NCBI RefSeq assembly: GCF_001613065.1
Contig: NZ_BDBQ01000034.1
Span: 62,001-126,000 of the forward strand
Direction of reading: 5' to 3'
DNA: 64,000 nt
Source: Nocardia miyunensis NBRC 108239
GTDB lineage: Bacteria > Actinomycetota > Actinomycetes > Mycobacteriales > Mycobacteriaceae
Part shown: positions 58,863 to 64,000 of the stretch, piece after piece
How positions within the stretch are numbered: the stretch's first letter is position 1
Layout of the letters: each line of letters starts with the position of its first letter
The notes under the pieces: model-generated
Seen by the model: only the letters and a program-made list of their open reading frames with translations
Database searches by the model: none
What the model was told of the DNA's origin: nothing
Program-made: the position numbers and the translations under genes

Positions 58863-60161
58863 CTACTGCTCGTCCTTGGCGCGCTGGGCCGCCTGCACCC
58901 GGCCCTCGTTGATCTCGGCCATGGCCTCGGGGATCTCGCTCGCGGTGAACGTGCCGCCGCGACCGGTGGGCAGCCCGCCGAAGGAGTAGTTCTCGTCGAA
59001 TGCGGGGCCCGCCAACGGCTTCCGGCGCGCCTCGACCTTCTCGATGATCGGCTCGAGCCGCTTGGCCTTGGCCGCGACCTGCTTCGCGTCCCGCTCGATG
59101 AACTCGGGCAGCACGTGCTTGCCCATCAGCTCGATGGACTCCATGGTCCCCTCGTGGCTGCGCGGATTGAGCAGCAGGATGATCTCGTCGACCCCGCTCT
59201 CCTCGTAGCCGCGCAGGAATTCGCGCACGGTGTCCGGCGAGCCGATCGCGCCGCGACCCGGGCCGTAGGCGAGGGTCTCGTCCTCCTTGACCGCCTCCAG
59301 GTAGCGGTCCCACACACCGGTCCGGCCGGGGGTGTGCTGGCCGGTCATGTAGTAGTGCATGATGCCGAAGGAGAAGAAGCCGCCACCGACGCCGAGGCGT
59401 TGCAGGGCCTGCTCGTCGGTCGGGGCGACCATCATCGACAGGTCGCCGCCGATGGCCAGGATGTTCGGGTTGAGCTGCGGGATGGTGGGCTCGGCCTTGT
59501 CCTCGAACTCCTGGTAGTAACCGCGCACGCGCTCGGCCAGCGGGCCGGGGCCGGTGTACGCGAAACTCAGTGCGCCGATACCCTTCTGGGCCGCCATCTG
59601 CACCGAGGAGGGCCGGGTACAGGCCACCCACACCGGCGGATGCGGGCTCTGCACCGGCTTGGGCACGACGTTGCGGGCGGGCATCTGGATGTGATTGCCC
59701 TTGAAGCCGGTGAACGGCTCCTCGATCATGCAGCGGATGGCGACGTCGAGCGACTCCTCCCACTGACCGCGCTTGTCGGCCGGATCGATGTTGAACCCGT
59801 CGAGCTCACCCACCGAGGAACCCTCGCCGGTGCCGAATTCGACGCGCCCGTTGGACAGCAGATCCAGCGAGGACACCCGCTCGGCGATGCGGGCGGGGTG
59901 GTTGATCGCGGGCGGCAGGTGCATGACGCCGAAGCCGAGGCGAATGTCCTTGGTGCGCTGACTCGCCGCGGCCAGGAACATCTCGGGGGCGGTGGAGTGG
60001 CAGTACTCCTCGAGGAAGTGGTGCTCGGTCAGCCACACGGTGGAGAAACCGGCCTTGTCGGCGGCCTCCACCTCGTCCAGTCCGTCCTGGAACATCTGCC
60101 GCTCGTCGTCGGCGACCCACGGCCGCGGCAGGGCGAACTCGTAGAACAGGGATATCTTCAT
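58863..60161 (-). CDS. Luciferase-like flavin-dependent monooxygenase
   Basis: A 432-residue LLM-class oxidoreductase: STVWLTEHHFLEEYCHST, RLGFGVMHLPP, GRVEFGTGEGSS. The barrel lacks any F420-specific signature that I can verify, so FMNH2 supplied by the reductase at 56378 is assumed. Start ATG 60161 overlaps the flavoprotein stop as ATGA. Probable two-component monooxygenase. Confidence 0.92.
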   Translation of the reverse strand: MKISLFYEFALPRPWVADDERQMFQDGLDEVEAADKAGFSTVWLTEHHFLEEYCHSTAPEMFLAAASQRTKDIRLGFGVMHLPPAINHPARIAERVSSLDLLSNGRVEFGTGEGSSVGELDGFNIDPADKRGQWEESLDVAIRCMIEEPFTGFKGNHIQMPARNVVPKPVQSPHPPVWVACTRPSSVQMAAQKGIGALSFAYTGPGPLAERVRGYYQEFEDKAEPTIPQLNPNILAIGGDLSMMVAPTDEQALQRLGVGGGFFSFGIMHYYMTGQHTPGRTGVWDRYLEAVKEDETLAYGPGRGAIGSPDTVREFLRGYEESGVDEIILLLNPRSHEGTMESIELMGKHVLPEFIERDAKQVAAKAKRLEPIIEKVEARRKPLAGPAFDENYSFGGLPTGRGGTFTASEIPEAMAEINEGRVQAAQRAKDEQ

Positions 60162-62032
60162 TTACTTCCTCCATCAGAGTCGGTGGTGCTCACCTGTGCC
60201 GGACCGCTGTCATCGGCCCGGTCTTTCCCCGAAATGTGCTGGGCCGCTATGTATCCGAAGGTCATCGCGGGACCGATGGTGGCCCCCGCCCCGGCATAGC
60301 TGCGGCCCATCACCGCCGCGGTCGTATTCCCGGTCGCGTACAGACCGGTCACGACCGTCCCGTCCGCCCGCAGCACCCGGGCGAACTCGTCGGTGCGCAG
60401 ACCGCCGGAGGTGCCCAGATCGCCGGGCACCATCCGGAACGCGTAGTACGGCGGCTTGCCCAGCGGGTAGAGGTTGGGGTTGGGCAGCGTCGGGTCGCCG
60501 TAGTAGTTGTCGTAGACGCTGTCCCCGCGCTGGAAGTCGTCGTCGTGGCCGTTGCGCGCGAGTTCGTTGAAACGCTCTGCGGTAGCGGCCAATTGGTCTG
60601 CGGGCACGTCGATCTTGGCGGCCAGCTCTGCCCACGAGCTCGCCTGCTTGACCACGCCCGAGTCGAGCCACGCCTGCGGGATCTTCCAGCCGGTGGGCAC
60701 CGGCGCGAACGGGACCTTCGGGATGGGCAGATGTCCCGCGACGACGTACCGGTGCCACGAGCGCGCGTCGGTGATCAGCCAGCTCGGGATGTGCGTTACG
60801 CCGGAGCGCTGCCCCTCGATCATCGCGTGACCGAAGTCCATATAGGGCGCGGCCTCGTTGATGTACCGCTTTCCCGCGCCGTTGACGATGAACTGCGCGG
60901 GCATCATCCGCTCGTTGAGCATGAATTGCATTCGGCCGTCGGGCCATTGGATGGACGGGAACCACCACGCCTCGTCCAGCAGATCGGTATCCGCGCCGAC
61001 CTGCCGGCCCGCGCGAATCCCGTCGCCCATCGAAGCCGGGTTGCCGAAACTCCAGTCCTGGTCGACCTCCGGGCACAATTCCTTGCGCCACACCATGTCG
61101 TGCTCGAATCCGCCGGTCGCCAGGATGACCCCGCCCTCGGCGCGTATCCGCAGTTCATGACCGTCCTTCTCGACGACCGCGCCGACCACCGCGCCGTCCG
61201 GGCCGGTGATCAGGGACGTCATCGGGGCGTCGAGCCACAGCGGCACATCGTGTTCGCGCAGGGCCAGGCGCATCCGGGCCATCAGCGACTGGCCGATCGC
61301 GGCGATCCGGTCGCCGAACACCCGGGCCCGGAACATCCGCCACACGAGTTTGACCAATACGGCCTTGCCCCGCCAGTTCTGCCGGACCTGGTAGAACAGC
61401 CGAAGATCCTTGGGGCCCAGCCAGATTCCCTTCGGGGCCAAGGCGAGCGGATGCAGCAGCTTTTCTTCGTCGGGCCCCAACTTGCGCAGATCGATCGGCG
61501 GCACGTTGATCGTGCTGCCCTCACCCGAACCGCCGGGAAGTTCCGGGTAGTAGTCGGCATAGCCGGGCTTCCAGACGAATTCGAGCCAATCGCTGCTGCG
61601 CTCCAGGAATTCCATCATCTCCGGCGCGCGTTCCACGTACGCCCGCAACCGCTCCTCGGAGACCAGGCCGTGGGTGATGGTGCGCAGGTACTCGACCACG
61701 CTCTCGGGATCGAGTTCGAAGCCGTCGCGCTTCTGCGCGGGCGCCCCCGGCACCCAGATGCCGCCGCCGGACAGCGCGGTGGAACCGCCGTACTGCGCGG
61801 ACTTCTCCACGATCAGGGTACGCAGTCCGGCGTCCTTCGCGGCCAGCCCCGCGGTCATACCGCCGCCCCCGGAACCGATCACCAGGACGTCCACCGTGTG
61901 ATCGAAGTCGTCACCCTGTTGTGCGGCAACGCTTTCCGATGTCCCGTTGGAATCTGCTTTGACGTCCTCCGCGGCCTGAATGCCACGGATTCCTACCACG
62001 CCTTGCGGCGTCTTGGTGGGTTCCTGTTTCAC
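60158..62032 (-). CDS. FAD-dependent dehydrogenase, 3-ketosteroid delta-1-dehydrogenase-like
   Basis: A 624-residue flavoprotein of the KstD/fumarate reductase group. FAD loop VDVLVIGSGGGGMTAGLAA at about residue 47, YGGSTALSGGGIWVPG, and the C-terminal FAD segment GLYATGNTTAAVMGRSYAGAGATIGPAM (given in two pieces: GLYATGNTTAAVMG and YAGAGATIG). The first 46 residues are an extension rich in polar residues not usual for the family. GTG 62032 with GGGAGG upstream, only 16 bases from the tnpB stop. Substrate could be steroid or another cyclic ketone. Confidence 0.9.
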   Translation of the reverse strand: MKQEPTKTPQGVVGIRGIQAAEDVKADSNGTSESVAAQQGDDFDHTVDVLVIGSGGGGMTAGLAAKDAGLRTLIVEKSAQYGGSTALSGGGIWVPGAPAQKRDGFELDPESVVEYLRTITHGLVSEERLRAYVERAPEMMEFLERSSDWLEFVWKPGYADYYPELPGGSGEGSTINVPPIDLRKLGPDEEKLLHPLALAPKGIWLGPKDLRLFYQVRQNWRGKAVLVKLVWRMFRARVFGDRIAAIGQSLMARMRLALREHDVPLWLDAPMTSLITGPDGAVVGAVVEKDGHELRIRAEGGVILATGGFEHDMVWRKELCPEVDQDWSFGNPASMGDGIRAGRQVGADTDLLDEAWWFPSIQWPDGRMQFMLNERMMPAQFIVNGAGKRYINEAAPYMDFGHAMIEGQRSGVTHIPSWLITDARSWHRYVVAGHLPIPKVPFAPVPTGWKIPQAWLDSGVVKQASSWAELAAKIDVPADQLAATAERFNELARNGHDDDFQRGDSVYDNYYGDPTLPNPNLYPLGKPPYYAFRMVPGDLGTSGGLRTDEFARVLRADGTVVTGLYATGNTTAAVMGRSYAGAGATIGPAMTFGYIAAQHISGKDRADDSGPAQVSTTDSDGGSK

Positions 62033-62048
62033 AAGGACTGACCTCCCG

Positions 62049-63197
62049 CTAGGCGGAAGGAATTACGGTCCCTCCGCAGGCGTTTGAGCTCTCGGCGCGT
62101 CCCGCCGCGAGAATGTTTTGTGCCGCGTTCACGTCCCGGTCGTGAGTCGCGCCACACGGGCAACTCCATTCGCAGATGTGCAACGGTTTCGGCCCGTCGA
62201 TCCGGCCACACGCCGAACACAGCTGACTGGAGGGGAAGAACCGATCCACCTTGTGAAAGGTGCGGCCGTAACGGACTGCCTTTTCCTGCAACATGCACGT
62301 AAACATGCCCCACCCGGCATCGTGAACCGACTTCGCCAACCTGGTCCGAGCGAGCCCCTTGACGCACAAGTCCTCGACGAACACCGCTTGGTTCTCGCGG
62401 ATAATCGCGGTGGAATGCTTGTGCGCCCAATCTCGCCGGGTATCGGACACTCGGGCATGCACCCTGGCCACAGTCACACGGGCTTTCGTCCTGTTCGCCG
62501 AGCCTTTCTGTTTGCGGGACAACGCTTGCTGTGCTCTGCGGAGTTTGCGTTCGACTCGCCGCAAAAACCGGGGCGACTCGATCTGCTTCCCGTTCGACAG
62601 GACGGCGAACGTCGTCAAACCCAGGTCGATACCGACCTCTGAATCGACCTGAACCAACGGTTCGTCTTCGGTCTGCACCACGAACGACGCGAAGTACCTC
62701 CCGGCAGCGTCCCTGGTGACCGCCACCGACGACGGAACAGACGGCAACGCGCGCGACCAGGTGACCTTCAGCTCCCCGACATTCGCCACATACAACCGAC
62801 CATTCGGACGCAGGCCGAAGCCATTGCGAGTAAGCCTGATCGACCGCCGATTGTCCTTGCGGGACCGGAACCTGGGCGCGGAGACCTTCGGGCCTTTCCG
62901 CTTGCCCGTGAACGATGCGAAGAAGTTCCGATACGCATTGTGCAGATCGCCCAACGCTTGAATCAGCACCACCGAGGAAACCTCGGCCAGCCACGCCCGA
63001 TCCGGATTTCTCTTCGCTTCCGTGATTACCATCTTCTGCAGCGCCGAGTCCTTGATGTGCGGCAATCCGGCCTCGCGAGCGTGCTGCCGCAAACGCAATC
63101 CATCGTTGAATACCACCCGCGCACACCCGAACGCCTGCGCCAACGCAACCTGCTGGCCGGGCGTCGGGTAGAGGCGAAAGTTGTAGCGCAACTGCAC
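62049..63197 (-). mobile_element. tnpB: IS200/IS605-family solitary tnpB insertion
   Basis: TnpB RNA-guided nuclease/transposon protein of 382 residues. RuvC residues are D in VGIDLGL, E in VFVEDLC and D in THDRDVNAAQN. A zinc ribbon (CSACG...CPCG) lies between the last two. GTG start. No tnpA or serine recombinase is adjacent, so it is non-autonomous (IS1341-type). The guide (omega) RNA in this family overlaps or follows the tnpB 3' end, here near 62030-62100. It separates two catabolic genes. A long open frame on the same strand over it (62029-63483) is a shadow. Confidence 0.92.
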
Positions 63198-63284
63198 CCA
63201 ACGAACATATCCGTAGATACCGACAAGAAAAATGATGCGCTGACCCCGCCGTCAATAACAGAGCTCGCACGCCGCGTTTCCGGG

Positions 63285-64000
63285 TCACGGATGCCTCCTG
63301 CTGGTCGAATCGAGATCGCGCTGCGGCAGCGCGGTGCGCACGGCGAATCCGGCGATCAGCGCGGGGGCGGGCCGGTAGTAGCGCACGATGGTCCGGTACC
63401 GGCCCTCGCTGGCCAGCGCGCCGAAGGCGGCGACCCAGGTGCGCACCTCGTGCGCGGAATTGCCCGCCACCTCGGTGATCCACGGATTGGACCAGTCGTC
63501 GAACTCGTCCAGCCGCCCCTCGTCGAGCGCGGTGAGCACCCGGCGGTCCCAGTCCGGGTTGAGCGCGCGCAATTGCCCGCTCCCGGAATCGAATTCACGC
63601 GCGACCGCGATCACCTGCTCCTGCCGGGCGGCGCGCTGCTGCGCGGACATGGTGCCGCCGTGCAGAATTCGCTCGCGCGCCGGACCCGTCGCGGTGGCCA
63701 GGGTGGGCATCGGCGGGTCGTGGGACAGCCCGCCCGATCCCACCACGAGCACCCGTTTGCCAAGGCCCGCAAGATAATCGCCGACCGCCGCCCCCAGCGC
63801 GGCGGCCCGCCGCAGCGGACCAAGCGGCACCGCGACCGAATTGACGAAGATCGGGATCACCGGCTTCGCGGTGGCCGCGCCGAGCAGCCGCGCCAACGGC
63901 TGCACGGTGCCGTGATCGACCTCCATCGTCATCGACATCGCGACGTCCACACCCGCGTCCAGGACCGATTCGGCCAGTTCGCGGGCCAGATCCGCGGGCA
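63285..64000 (-). CDS. LigB/MhpB-type extradiol dioxygenase, 5' end beyond window
   Basis: C-terminal part of a 2,3-dihydroxyphenylpropionate 1,2-dioxygenase-like enzyme (class III extradiol). Within the window it contains [39 protein letters not shown] (given as two motifs: [11 protein letters not shown] and AGNSAHEVR). The coding frame stays open through base 64000, so the start is outside. The family is about 310 residues and about 238 are visible. It cleaves catechols whose product the hydrolase at 54349 could take. The TnpB insertion lies downstream and splits the operon. Confidence 0.85.
   Translation of the reverse strand, partial: PADLARELAESVLDAGVDVAMSMTMEVDHGTVQPLARLLGAATAKPVIPIFVNSVAVPLGPLRRAAALGAAVGDYLAGLGKRVLVVGSGGLSHDPPMPTLATATGPARERILHGGTMSAQQRAARQEQVIAVAREFDSGSGQLRALNPDWDRRVLTALDEGRLDEFDDWSNPWITEVAGNSAHEVRTWVAAFGALASEGRYRTIVRYYRPAPALIAGFAVRTALPQRDLDSTSRRHP

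Noticed and set aside
58831..59763. N-terminal extension fusing an unknown domain to the SDR at 58009
   Set aside because: It overlaps the LLM monooxygenase in another frame; the SDR has its own GTG start and ribosome-binding site at 58830.
62029..63483. 484-codon frame overlapping tnpB
   Set aside because: It is out of frame with the clear TnpB protein and low in family-like sequence, so it is a shadow despite its length.
1..64000. CRISPR arrays, tRNA and rRNA genes
   Set aside because: No regularly spaced direct repeats and no recognisable tRNA cloverleaf or rRNA sequence were seen; a covariance search was not possible.

Overview
The window is high-GC actinobacterial DNA, most likely from a Nocardia or a close relative within the Mycobacteriales. 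The evidence is a recA-recX pair with an actinobacterial SOS box, a lipoprotein class A beta-lactamase, a TIGR00027-type methyltransferase, four short-chain dehydrogenases of the mycofactocin-associated type, and an abundance of P450, TetR and SDR genes. The genus is inferred from gene content only.

Layout. 1-9.2 kb is chromosomal core and housekeeping: beta-lactamase, an exported metallo-hydrolase, OsmC, GNAT, recX, recA, an Lrp/AsnC regulator, a methyltransferase and a two-gene ABC exporter. 9.7-11.5 kb is a visibly more AT-rich island with a cis-prenyltransferase and a class I terpene synthase. 11.5-22.8 kb is an oxidation module: two related P450s, four mycofactocin-type SDRs (two of them about 92% identical paralogues), an aldehyde dehydrogenase, a double carboxymuconolactone-decarboxylase-like protein and three TetR regulators. 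24.7-31.8 kb is a plus-strand operon: amidohydrolase, an M24 hydrolase plus a metal-site-less M24 paralogue, a crotonase and a double CaiB-type CoA-transferase. 31.8-47 kb is an aromatic-catabolism region with two Rieske oxygenases, a reductase, an extradiol dioxygenase, C-C hydrolase, aldehyde dehydrogenase, RidA/deaminase-like protein, MFS transporter, SDRs and a ThDP enzyme. 47-50.5 kb is mixed: hydrolase, CGNR regulator, membrane protein, VapBC-type toxin-antitoxin and P450 gene remnants. 50.5-64 kb is a second, minus-strand catabolic operon: two P450s, ferredoxin, SDRs, hydrolase, degenerate RibBA-like protein, flavin reductase, cyclase-family hydrolase, luciferase-like monooxygenase, a KstD-like flavoprotein, a solitary TnpB insertion and the 3' part of an MhpB/LigB-type dioxygenase that runs off the window.

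How the genes work together (inference). The 31.8-47 kb genes can be read as a full ring-degradation route: Rieske hydroxylation or demethylation, extradiol cleavage, semialdehyde oxidation, deamination or hydrolysis, and aldehyde/keto-acid handling. The palindrome TTAGCGCTAA occurs at all three operon starts of this route. Beside them lie a MarR regulator and a rare TetR-MarR fusion whose MarR half is a close homologue of that MarR, so a shared regulon is plausible. The most unusual items are the cis-prenyltransferase/terpene synthase pair, the TetR-MarR fusion with its regulon, a RecX carrying a duplicated C-terminal repeat, several pairs in which one member has lost its catalytic residues (M24, CaiB, SDR, RibBA) and the TnpB insertion directly in front of the KstD-like gene.
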